A stretch of 64,000 bases of DNA from Candidatus Obscuribacterales bacterium (GTDB lineage: Bacteria; Cyanobacteriota; Vampirovibrionia; Obscuribacterales; Obscuribacteraceae): assembly GCA_019637435.1 (NCBI GenBank), contig JAHBVO010000002.1, positions 1,713,519 to 1,777,518 on the forward strand, given 5' to 3'. This document shows, piece after piece, positions 35,615 to 45,500 of the stretch. Made by a program: the position numbers and the translations under genes. Position 1 is the first letter of the stretch. Each line of letters opens with the position of its first letter. The notes beneath the pieces are model-generated. The model did no database searches, was not told the origin of the DNA, and was given only the letters and a program-made list of their open reading frames with translations.

Positions 35615-36610
35615 TCAACGAGGATGAACGCCCAACGAATCGACGGCACTGACCAGATGTGTGATCGCATCTGGAATCCAGCCGTAGACGACGCCGATCG
35701 AAATGACGAGCCAGCTCAGAATGCAGAGTTGTATTGAGCGGTCTTTGAGAAGGACTTCTTCGGGTGCTCCGGTTGACGAATGCTTTGTTGATAATAATTG
35801 ATAGCGTAAAACGCCGAAGAGCACGAATGGTGCAGTTAAAAGCATCCACTGACCGCTTGGTGAAAAGAAGCAGTAAATACAGTAGGCTGTCACCAGAGAC
35901 GGTACCACTACCGACTCCATTCGATCTATTAGCGGCAGCGAGTACTTCTCAAAAGATTTTCGGTGAGCGTTCGCTTCCTCTCCCAGGACGAGCAATTCCT
36001 GCCGTCGTTTCTCAATACCGAGAAATAAGGCTCCGAGTGACGTACAGATGAGGAACCAGCCTGAAAGTGCGACGTGTGCTGCGGCACCGCCGGCGGCGGC
36101 ACGAAGCACGAAGCCAGAGGCTATGCTGAACACGTCGATTATGGCATGACTTTTGAGTTTGTAGTTGTACGCGAGTTGAAGAAGCACATAAAGCATCAAG
36201 CCGAAGCCGACTATCGGGCGCACTAGAAATCCGCCGACTAAACCGACGGCGAGCGCTGCAATCGCAACGACTGAAGCCGACTTTGCAGTTACGAGACCAG
36301 ATGCGATCGGTCTGAATTTCTTGTCCGGATGTCGCGCATCTTTCTCGCGGTCCTTTATGTCATTTACGATGTACATAGAGCCGGACACCAGGCACAAGCA
36401 TATTGTGCAAAACGTGGTGGCTGTTACCGCTTCGATATCGCCGAGTCGACCGGCGAATAGTAGTGGAGCAAAGGCGATAAGGTTTTTCGTCCACTGTCTT
36501 GGACGCAGAATTTTTATCCAAACCGATGGACCGACCTGTTTCTTCGCTTCTGGAGTGTCGTGCATCGGCGAGTTGCGTGTGTCGTCGTGCAGTGATTTCG
36601 GTTCGAGCAT
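35615..36610 (-). CDS. UbiA-family prenyltransferase, decaprenyl-phosphate phosphoribosyltransferase-like
   Basis: This 331-residue integral membrane enzyme has about nine transmembrane helices. LRPRQWTKN (35-43), the Asp-rich motif NDIKDREKD (83-91) followed by HPDKKFRPIASG, and YNYKLKSHAIIDVFSIASGF are hallmarks of the UbiA subgroup that contains the mycobacterial decaprenyl-phosphate 5-phosphoribosyltransferase. That enzyme transfers phosphoribose from PRPP to a polyprenyl phosphate; the donor and acceptor here are inferred only from the subgroup. The first 30 residues are polar, and Met16 is an alternative start. cobU ends 31 bases upstream on the same strand, so the genes are probably co-transcribed, though no shared pathway is obvious. 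Confidence 0.87.
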   Translation of the reverse strand: MLEPKSLHDDTRNSPMHDTPEAKKQVGPSVWIKILRPRQWTKNLIAFAPLLFAGRLGDIEAVTATTFCTICLCLVSGSMYIVNDIKDREKDARHPDKKFRPIASGLVTAKSASVVAIAALAVGLVGGFLVRPIVGFGLMLYVLLQLAYNYKLKSHAIIDVFSIASGFVLRAAAGGAAAHVALSGWFLICTSLGALFLGIEKRRQELLVLGEEANAHRKSFEKYSLPLIDRMESVVVPSLVTAYCIYCFFSPSGQWMLLTAPFVLFGVLRYQLLSTKHSSTGAPEEVLLKDRSIQLCILSWLVISIGVVYGWIPDAITHLVSAVDSLGVHPR

Positions 36611-36641
36611 TTGTGTGAGACTTATGCGCTTAGCTATAAAC

Positions 36642-37274
36642 TCATTCTAGCTTGCCGACACCGTTTTCTTTCAACTTAATGCGCAGTCCCACACAGGCTA
36701 GATAGACGGTAAAGGCTTTCGTAGCTAGAGTTTGATTGGCAAAGCCAAGCAAATCTTTGTAGATCCTGGCCATCTTATTATCAGGAACAACGGACCAGCC
36801 CACTTCGTTGGTAACTACGATGAAATTCCAGTCCGGTCGGGACTGGACCGTTTCCGCAAGCATCCTGATGGCTTCGCTGACCCGCTGATCCAGCGCGCGC
36901 AGTAACTCGGGTGAAATCGATACATCAGCGTCCTTAAGTGAGTCCAGCATCATGTTGGACACATATAGGGATAAGCAGTCTATGACGCAGACCCCAGGAC
37001 CCGCAGGGAGCGTTTCCAACGCCTTATGTATGGAAAGCTCCGACTCGATAGTGCTCCAGCTTGAAGGGCGCCTGGCCTTGTGCATCTCGACTTTGAACTC
37101 CAGTTCCGCGTCGTCTGGCAGTCTTGGCATCGTAGCAAGGTAACTGACAGGCTTGCCCGAGTTGTGAGCCAGTTGTTCAGCGAACAGAGATTTGCCGGAC
37201 CGCGCACCGCCAGTGATGACTGTGAGGTTTTCGAGCGTGGACTTTGGGCTAGCTGAAATGGCTTCGTTAGACAA
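36642..37274 (-). CDS. cobU: Adenosylcobinamide kinase / adenosylcobinamide-phosphate guanylyltransferase
   Basis: This 210-residue bifunctional enzyme of cobalamin assembly phosphorylates adenosylcobinamide and then attaches GMP. TGGARSGKSLFAE (21-33) is the P-loop, HKARRPSSW (65-73) contains the His that carries GMP in CobU, and DCLSLYVSNMM plus VTNEVGWSVVPDN are further family blocks. The length is slightly above the usual 180. The start is TTG 37274 with AAGGA about 11 bases upstream. The rest of the cobalamin genes are not here, so the gene indicates synthesis or cobinamide salvage encoded elsewhere. A UbiA-type gene follows after 31 bases. Confidence 0.93.
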   Translation of the reverse strand: MSNEAISASPKSTLENLTVITGGARSGKSLFAEQLAHNSGKPVSYLATMPRLPDDAELEFKVEMHKARRPSSWSTIESELSIHKALETLPAGPGVCVIDCLSLYVSNMMLDSLKDADVSISPELLRALDQRVSEAIRMLAETVQSRPDWNFIVVTNEVGWSVVPDNKMARIYKDLLGFANQTLATKAFTVYLACVGLRIKLKENGVGKLE

Positions 37275-37286
37275 TTCTCAGTATCC

Positions 37287-37315
37287 TTCACCTGGACCTA
37301 GTTTCTATATAGAAT
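37287..37315 (+). promoter_or_regulatory. Candidate sigma-70-type promoter for the metalloprotein gene
   Basis: TTCACC (37287-37292) and TAGAAT (37310-37315) are 17 bases apart and match TTGACA and TATAAT at 4 and 5 of 6 positions. The start point would be near 37322, about 38 bases before the ATG at 37360, inside the short gap that separates this gene from the divergent cobU. Confidence 0.35.
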
Positions 37316-37359
37316 CTTTATGCAATCGGTCAAATCTAAAAGCATTTTTTAATTTTCAC

Positions 37360-38046
37360 ATGGCAAACAACTATACAAGTAAATACTCAGTTAGCCGCCA
37401 CAGTGCCACCGGTAAAGGTTCTACGGGGCTCGACAACTCAACGCTCGAAATGTATCAGTCGTTCATGACAGGCTACGTTCGGCGTCTCAACGAAGCCACA
37501 TTCAATGTGACGCTCGGCGGAATCCGCATAGGCTCAGCGAAATACTCGCGCCTGGCTCAGATTAACCTTAAAACCAGGGTGATCACATTCTCGCGATACG
37601 CGATTGAAAACGTGCCTGAACGTGGTCGTCGCTATCTCGTGATTCATGAACTGGCGCACGTCTTGGAAGCCAGTCACAACAAAGTTTTCTGGAATCACGT
37701 CGAAAGATTCGAGCCAAATTTCAAAGCGATAGGAAAGCAGTTGGATCTCGCATTCAAACGTAATGTTCGCGAAGAGCAGATGAACCGCTCGCCGGTTCAA
37801 CTGCCGAACGCCATTACCGGGCGGCTAGAGAGACCGAAGTTGTTATTGTCGAACCCGCTCATGAATGGTTTCGATAGCGAACAGTCGGAAGATTTCTCGA
37901 TTCCGAACGATGGACCTGCCAACAAGGGAGTGCTTATCGTGGATGACGAATTCGACTGTCTCGATTTCGATTATGAAGACGAGGCTCAATTTGGCACCGT
38001 AAGTGGCGGTTCTCTCGTGCTGGACAATGTTGCAAGCTCCGCCTAA
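37360..38046 (+). CDS. YgjP/SprT-like metal-dependent hydrolase (HELAH protein)
   Basis: The protein has 228 residues from ATG 37360. An upstream open frame overlaps cobU and looks non-coding, and no clear ribosome site is present. Residues 92-114 contain the zinc-binding VIHELAH (His96, Glu97, His100), followed by the short spacing to SHNKVFW (third ligand His106), as in YgjP (DUF45)/SprT-type proteins, where the third ligand is close to HExxH. The strand RLAQINLKTRVITFS before it also fits. After residue 165 the tail is acidic (DEFDCLDFDYEDE) and absent from typical family members. The substrate is unknown. Confidence 0.82.
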   Translation: MANNYTSKYSVSRHSATGKGSTGLDNSTLEMYQSFMTGYVRRLNEATFNVTLGGIRIGSAKYSRLAQINLKTRVITFSRYAIENVPERGRRYLVIHELAHVLEASHNKVFWNHVERFEPNFKAIGKQLDLAFKRNVREEQMNRSPVQLPNAITGRLERPKLLLSNPLMNGFDSEQSEDFSIPNDGPANKGVLIVDDEFDCLDFDYEDEAQFGTVSGGSLVLDNVASSA

Positions 38047-38301
38047 TACGCGAAGATTGTCTAGAATGCTGGCGTTTAAACTGCGTGTGGATATGGCTTG
38101 ACGGTTTCTCGTATATGGAAAAGCCGTTGATTATTGGCTTGTGGAGAATAAAAAAATATCACCTATTGTGACAGAAGCTCACTTATGGCTGTGAAAGCAC
38201 GGTAGAATGCAAGAGTCTTCTGGCGACGACGCAGCGATATCGGATGCGTGCCCAGTCGAAGTACTGATTTATCGCGCACCGGTTTAGGATTGATTCGTTC
38301 A

Positions 38302-39567
38302 ATGAACCAGAGAAGAGTAGTTATTACGGGCATCGGCATGGTAACGCCCGTCGGCATCGGACGTGAAGACTGCTGGAAGGCGCTTCTGGAAGGTAGAAGC
38401 GGCGTCAATTACATATCGCAGTTCAATCCTGACGACATCGGGCTTGATGTGAGGATTGCTGCTGAAGTCAAAGACTTCAACATCGCTGACTTTTATCCGG
38501 ACCGCAGAAAGTGGGGATCCATGCTCAAAGAGATGGATCGCGTAACGCTCTTTGCGATGGCTGCGTCCAAGCTCGCCATGGAAGATGCGAAACTTGATAT
38601 TCGGCAAACTAACTCCGAGCGAGTAGGAACTTTCATTGGCACCGGCGTGGGCGGTTTGATCACAACCACTGCCGACTATATTCGATTGATGGAGCAGGGA
38701 CCGAAGAAATTGGGACTGCGTACCGTTATTCGTCTGATGCCGAACGCGCCTTCCGGTCAGGTTGCCATCGAATATGGTGCCCGCGGTCGCGCAAAGAGCG
38801 ATTCGACCGCTTGTGCAAGTGGCTTGGATTCGCTGTTCGACTCCTTTATGTACATCAGAGACAATCGCGCCGATGTGATGATTTCCGGTGGTTGCGAAGC
38901 GTGTATCAACAGCTTCACTGTTGCGTCTTTCAATAACATGATGGCGCTGTCGAAGAGAAACAGCGACCCGCAGACAGCGAGCCGTCCGTTCAACATCGAC
39001 CGCGATGGTTTCGTCCTCGGCGAAGGCGCAGTCATCATGATCGTTGAAGAAATGGAGCACGCTCTGCGAAGAGGCGCTCATATCTACGCTGAGATTGTCG
39101 GCGGCGGAGCCAGTTGCGACGCAAGCCACATTGTCGCTCCACATGAAACCGGCGACGGTGCCTCTCGAGCTATGAGAGAAGCTCTCCGCGACGCCGAATT
39201 GGAGACTACCGACATAGACTATGTAAATGTCCACGGCACCTCGACGCCATTGAATGATGAGCGCGAGACGCTCGCGTTGAAGAACGTTTTCGGTGAACAC
39301 GCTTACAAAATGGCTATGTCCAGCACGAAGTCCATGGTCGGTCACTTGCTCGGCGGTGCAGGAGCAATCGGCGCAGCTGCTACGGCACTCTCGTTGCAGG
39401 AGCAAATCGTTCACCCGACGATCAACTACATCAATCCCGATCCCAAGTGCGATCTCGACTATGTGCCGAATGCCAGCCGTCCCATGAAATTGAAACATGC
39501 GATGGTTGAGGCGCTCGGATTCGGCGGGCACAACACTGTTCTCATCATGAAGAAGGCTGGCGTTTAG
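38302..39567 (+). CDS. fabF: 3-oxoacyl-[acyl-carrier-protein] synthase II
   Basis: This 421-residue condensing enzyme of fatty-acid elongation joins malonyl-ACP to acyl-ACP. The thiolase-fold active site is complete: Cys171 in DSTACASG, His311 in VNVHGTSTP and His348 in SMVGHLLGGAGA, with Lys343 nearby. The start ATG 38302 (MNQRRVVITGIG) matches the family; the open frame continues upstream without resemblance. The gap of 255 bases before it holds short AT-rich repeats but no convincing promoter. The gene stands alone: no acpP, fabG or fabD is adjacent. An exact palindrome GAAACTAGTTTC (39580-39591) lies between its stop and that of the convergent giant gene. Confidence 0.96.
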   Translation: MNQRRVVITGIGMVTPVGIGREDCWKALLEGRSGVNYISQFNPDDIGLDVRIAAEVKDFNIADFYPDRRKWGSMLKEMDRVTLFAMAASKLAMEDAKLDIRQTNSERVGTFIGTGVGGLITTTADYIRLMEQGPKKLGLRTVIRLMPNAPSGQVAIEYGARGRAKSDSTACASGLDSLFDSFMYIRDNRADVMISGGCEACINSFTVASFNNMMALSKRNSDPQTASRPFNIDRDGFVLGEGAVIMIVEEMEHALRRGAHIYAEIVGGGASCDASHIVAPHETGDGASRAMREALRDAELETTDIDYVNVHGTSTPLNDERETLALKNVFGEHAYKMAMSSTKSMVGHLLGGAGAIGAAATALSLQEQIVHPTINYINPDPKCDLDYVPNASRPMKLKHAMVEALGFGGHNTVLIMKKAGV

Positions 39568-39599
39568 AAAGACGCCTGCGAAACTAGTTTCAACCAGCG

Positions 39600-42500
39600 T
39601 TAAACTGCTTGCTGTTCGCTCGCATCATCAACTCCGTTGTCCGGATCTGATGAACTAGCCGAGACGGAAGTTGGTGCCGATGCCGTAACCATTGCCGGCG
39701 GATTGCTCTGCAATGCAGCGACTGTTGGACCTTGCGGGACGGTGTTGCTGCCTCCGCTGGAGGTTGATTGGTCGATGCCACTGCCTTCGGTGCTCTCACG
39801 GTGCGTGGTCGCCGAAGTATTACCATCTGTGCGGAGCGAGTTGTACGCTACCATTGTTCTTAAGTTTTGCGATAGTGACGGTGCCGATGGATTGGGTCCG
39901 CCACCGAATACGGTGCCAGTGCCTCTGCTCGAACCACCGCGATTATCGCCGTTGCCGGTCATGAGTTTCAATTGATTTGTGAGCGCCATGGCGCGCGTGA
40001 AGCTGAAGTTTGTTACGGCGGTCTTCTGGTGAGAGTTCGGATCGGATGAAACTCCGTCAGCTCCTTTGATTCTAATTGTTTTTGCTACAGGAATATTTTG
40101 CGTGACCGGTGCTTCCGGCGCGACAGGTACGACGCCGAGCTGAGCCCAGCGGCGAATCTTGCCGGTTTCGATAATCGACTCGATCTTTTGTTCTGCGTCC
40201 AGGTCGTCCGGTGAGAAGCTGAATCTAGCGGCGATGCCTGTGCCGTTGCTGCTGAAATTAATGCGTCTTGAAATTGCTCCTACGCTCGGCGCAAAGTCGA
40301 GGTCTGCGCGACGGTCCGTATCGTTGTTTTTATCGACAGGATTTTGGCTGTTATCGCGACTTTCTCTCAGTTCCGGATTAGCGACAGGAGCCTCGACTGA
40401 CTTGTCGGCATCGCCGCTCTGTGTTTTTTCAAGAGTCGTGCTTGCGCTTATGGCCGGTGCTTCTTGCATTTGACGCTCGATTGCGTTCAAAAGCAGTTGG
40501 CTGTGATACTTGAAGTTGCCGTAGAGCATGGTGGCACCGCCGGCGACCATCGCGGCGTTGCCGGTCGAGCGAGCCAGAATTCCATATGCTTCCGGTCTCA
40601 GCATCACGCGGCCTGCAGCGGTGATATTGTTGAGACCGGCTGTACCGATGCGTCCGAGCAATGCACCCGGTTCTGAATAAGCGCTTGCCGCCAGTGAACG
40701 CATGTTCCATGTATCGCTCTGAAGCCCTCTGATAAATAGTTTGTTGAGCGCTTGAACATCGCCTGCTTCGGCCATGGCGAGAAGCTTGCTGGTGTTTGCG
40801 TCGAGAGCGCGGCTGCCTTTGCTGAGTGCCGACATCTCGATTTTTGCAAGTGCTTGCTGGGCGTCGTCAACATAGGTCATCAAGCGCGCATCATTCTTCG
40901 CGAGGAAGCGCAGCATCTGAAGATTTTCATGCAGTTCTGAGATGGTGTCGAGTCTGCCGACGCCTCTTATGTTGCCGAATGCCTTCAAAGATGTGAGATC
41001 GCGCTCAACCTGTTCGATTGTGCGAGTCGCAAGTGTTTGATTGTAAGCGATGTTAGAGAGGATCGGTCCTTGCTGCGAGGTGATCTCGAGTCCGCGAATA
41101 GTCTCTGCCTTCTCGAGCGCTTTGACTTCGGTCGATACCTGGCGAGCAAGTTGAACCTGACCGGCTTCTTCCAGTTGGGTTGCAGCATTGCGTAATGCTC
41201 TGACTTCGCTGTCGATTCTCTGAGTAGTGCCCAGTTTTGAAGTAACTGATGCGCTGTTCGTTTCGACAGTTTGTATTGCGCGTCTTACCGATTCTTCCGT
41301 TCCTGGCTTAACGACTGCTGCACCGCGGGTGACATCATCCTGGAATTTCGCTACTGTGCCACGAAGCGTGGTAGCTGCTTCCTCGATTACTCTGGATTGT
41401 TGACCCATTGTGCGAACTGCGGTGAGCTCGGTTGCGGCGTTATCGAGATTGTTGACGGTCGCTTTCAGTGCCGCACGTTCGGTTGCAGGGACCGATTTCT
41501 CGACCGCTTGTACCATGGTGCGCAGGCGAGTGGCTTCGGTTGCCGGATTGACGGCGGTCGGAAGTTCATCTGCTGTGCGCTGAATCGCTTGTAGTTGTTG
41601 TTGAAGAACGCGACCGTTAGTCGTTTTCGTGTCGAGTCCTTTTATTATGTCTTTTGTTACTTCGCTGACAGCTTTAGCTTCGGTTTCAACAGCGGTGGTC
41701 AGAGTGTGAGCCGACTTCATGCGCGACGCTTCAACGGCTGTCGCTTCTGCTTTTTGAACCTTAGGCGTCAAATTGCGAGCAACATCATCTGCAATGTCGG
41801 CGCCACCGGTTCTACCGATGTTCGCGATACGGTCGTTGATCTTTCTGACTGTTTCGAGGTCGTCGCCGGTTTTTCCGAGGTTGTTGGAGAGTCTCGATAT
41901 TTCGTCGAGGTCGCCTTTAACTGCCTTGGCACCAGGGACGGTGCTGAGTCTTGCGGCTTCGTCGCCGATGTTGCGACCTTCGCCGGCCAGGGTTTTGGTT
42001 GTATTTTCCAGAGAGGTCAGGCGGCGCGAGGCGCTGACTGTTTGTTGAAGTTCGCGAGTTTCTTGAGCAACTCGGGCAATATCATCTGCTGCACCGGTCT
42101 TTGCTCCGACGCTTTCGAGATTCTTGATGGCACGAGCGATGTCTTCGCTATGGACTGCTGCGTTATCGGTGCCGTTGACCAGACCGCGAGTAGCGCGTTG
42201 AATCGTTTCCAGATTGTTTCTGATTGCCGCCCCTTCAGGACCGGTAACCGATTCTGCAACTTTGGCAATTGATTGTTCGAGTCTATTTGCTGACTTGAGA
42301 GCGCCGTTTTCGATAGCGGTAGCTTCGACTTTCTGAATCGAAGGCTTGAGTGTACGCGAGATATCATCAGCAACTTCGGTGCTGACGTTTTTAGAGATGT
42401 TCGCGATGCGCTCATTGATTTTATTGACGGCGATGATATCGTCGCCGCCCTTGCCGAGATTTTGGCTAAGGCGCGCGATCTCGTCAAGATCAGCCTTGGC

Positions 42501-45500
42501 TGCGACCTTTGCCGGATCTGCGCCCAGTCTCAGTGCGTCGTCACCCAGAGTCTTTCCGGTTGTCGCCAACGTCTGAGCGTTTCTCTCGACGGCAACTGCG
42601 TTACGTGAAACGCTGACTGCTTGCTGAACTTCACGGGTCTCTTGAGTCAACTTTGCAATGTCGTCAGCATACTTGGAATTGCCACCACTGTTTCTCAAGT
42701 CGGTGAGTGCGCGTTCGATGTTTCTTGTCGCCGCCGCTTCATCCGTGCCGCTAAGCAACTTTTGAACGTTGCGTTGAATGGTCGCGACATCCTGGCGAGC
42801 CAATGCCGACTCAGGTCCGGCCATCTTCTCCGTCAGAGCAGTGACGCGCTGTTCCAGTTTTGTAGCGGCCTTAGCAGTTGCGGATTCTAGTGCAGCGCCT
42901 TCAGCCTTTTGGAGACTCGGTTTCAGAGCGCGAGCAATATCGTCGGCGACATCCTGTTCCCCGGTTCGGGCGATGTTGGAAACGCGCTCGTTGATTTGTT
43001 TGACGATGACCAGATCGTCAGCGCCCTTGCCTAGATTTTGACCGAGACGTGCTATTTCTTTAACATCTTCAGCTGCTGCTGGACCAGCTTTGGGTCCGAT
43101 TGCTGTTATCTCGCGGGCGATGTCATCGCCGGTTTGTACAAGAACCTGCGAATTCTTTTCGACGACCGCCAGGTTCCGCGAAGTGCTTACGGAGGTTTGT
43201 AGTTCACGAGTTTCGCGAGCCAGCTTCGCAATATCGTCTGCGACAGGATTTTTGCCGACGGCGACTTCGAGATTTTTGAGCGCTCGATCGATATTTGCGT
43301 TTACTTTCGCGGCATCGTCTGCCGAGTTCACCAGCTGGCGGGTGTTTGTCTGCAGAACAGTGAGGTTTTCTCTCACGGCCGCAGCTTCCGGTCCAGCCAG
43401 GTTATCGGTGATGCGAGCAATTCTCTGGTCTACGTTTTCAACTGATTTTGCCACTCCGGCTTCCAGCTTCGGCGCCACCGCAGATGGAGGCACTTCAAGC
43501 GGACGAATTTCGACAGCTGGCGTTTCAACCGCGCGAACTTCTGCTGGCTTAACTTCGGTTGGGCGCACTTCGCTCGGCTTGACTGCCGGACGCTCAGCAG
43601 GATTCAAGGGCTCGACTGCATTGGTTTTCGCAGCGGGTGGCTTCGGTGCTGCGGTCGCATCATCAATGATCGTTGCTGGTGCGTTTGGTGCGGTCTTAAC
43701 ATCGTCGATGACCGAAGCGGGCGCTTTCGGCGCGGTGCTTGCATCTTCAAGGCGCGAGACTGACGGTTTGACGTCGTCAACGTGGCTGGCTCCCGGGAGT
43801 CTGGGAGCAGGCGTTTCTGTCGGGGCGACGATTTTGGTTTCACCAGCGGGCGGGACGATTTTGGTTTCACCGGCAGGCGGGACGATTTTGGTTTCACCAG
43901 CAGGCGGAACGATTTTTGTTTCACCGGCGGGCGGGACGATTTTGGTTTCACCGGCGGGCGGGACGATTTTGGTTTCACCAGCAGGCGGGACGATTTTGGT
44001 TTCACCAGCAGGCGGAACGACTGTTTCGCCGGTTTTGGGCGCGACCTTAGCGTCCGTGGCTGCTGGCTTTCTGGTTGCGACATCGTCGACGACAGTTTCG
44101 CCTGACTTTGGCAATTTTGCTGACGGAACTTCGGCAGCAGGGGCTTCGACACGGTGTGGCGCTTTGACTTCAACGCCGTGAGCTTTGACGGGGGGAACTT
44201 CGACAGCTCCTGGCACTTTCGCTGGCGGAACTTCCACGTGAGTAATGCTTACCGAGGGTGCTTCAACCACCGGTTTCACAGCTGGAACTTCTGCGTGAGG
44301 TCTGACAGTCGGGACTTCGACGTGTTTTGGCACGGCGCCTTTAGCGTCTGCCGCCAGTCCCGGCAGCTTCACTTCCGTACGGGTGACGCCGGGTACCAGG
44401 TTGTCGGCGGTGCCGCCGATGCGGGATAGCGGTGTCGCGCCGAGTTTTCTGCCGGCGAGGGCTGCATCTTCAACCGGAGCTCTCAGCAGAGTGCCAGGCG
44501 TTCTTTCTAGAGTTGGAAGCGTGCGCGATGACAGGCGCATAGGTGCGCCGCCTGCCAGTGCCGGCTCCATGCCAGGCATGACAAAGGTGTTGGCGAGAGA
44601 GCGTGCCTCTTCGCGCATCCAGGAGAATGCACGCGTGAAGGTTCCGGGCTGTGCCACTGTCGTCGTCTTGGCTGTAGTTGCCGCGATTCTTGTGAGGTCG
44701 TCTCCTCCGGCGACTGCCATGCGGTCGACGGCTGCGACAACTTTCTCTGTAGCTCTTAGAGCTCTCATACCGCTGACAGCTTCAGTCAAAGCTGCGGTCT
44801 GTTTCTCTGTCTGAATCAAGGTGCGCATCGCTCTGACGTCGGTCGCCAAACCAGCGGTGCCCTTTGCTGTTCCGCCGCCACCTATGGCAAGAGTGCCGAG
44901 GAATGCGAATGCGGAACCGGCCATCTCGGCTTTGTCACCGAGCGAGCCTTTGTTGAAATCATCTTTTGCTTTGGTGATGGCTCGGCTGAGCGCGGCGGAT
45001 GTTTTGCCGTCGCCGAGTCCCACGGTGTCGGCGGCCAGGTCTTTGACAACGCCTCCGACCGTCAGGGTCGTTTTAGTTACATTTATAAGGGCGTGCTCGT
45101 TGCCGGTTTTCTTACCGGTCAACGTGGAGTTGAGCTCGTCCATCGTGTCGCGCTTGCCGAATGCCATCTCCGACAGACCCTGGGCCTGACCTTTGAGGTT
45201 TTCGACTGCGCCCATTCCGAAGCGCTCGAACACATTGGCGTTTTTCTTCTCTTCGAATCTCGTTTGGGCTTCGTTGTTGGTACTGACCAGAGAAGCCAAT
45301 TTCGACATCGGGGCGGCGGCTGTCGGCTTGGCTAGGCTGGTGGTGAACAAAGAAGCGCTCGAAAGGGTCGGCGCTGCGGGCTTTTCTGCGGCAGGCGTGG
45401 CGGCGGCGACGTCTGTTTTTGCCGGCGCAGGCGACGATTTCGGTTTATCAGAAACCGAAGTCAAAGATAACGGCTGCGCATTCGCGTCGGAGCCGGAGTC

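Noticed and set aside
37192..37359. Longer HELAH protein starting at 37192
   Set aside because: The extra part is antisense to cobU and has no family resemblance; a promoter-like pair lies within it.
38299..39531. 410-codon open frame on the minus strand opposite fabF
   Set aside because: It is a mirror of the fabF codon pattern; fabF has all catalytic residues.
39580..39591. GAAACTAGTTTC palindrome as a terminator between fabF and the giant gene
   Set aside because: A self-complementary 12-mer has no loop and cannot form a stable hairpin terminator; it could be chance.
43827..44015. Possible CRISPR array
   Set aside because: The 27-base units are directly adjacent with no spacers, all lie in frame within a gene, and no cas genes are in the window.
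43090..44181. 363-codon plus-strand open frame with repeated SPAGGTILV units
   Set aside because: The repeats are the antisense translation of the PPAGETKIV repeats of the 1983-residue gene; no ribosome site or other coding sign is present.
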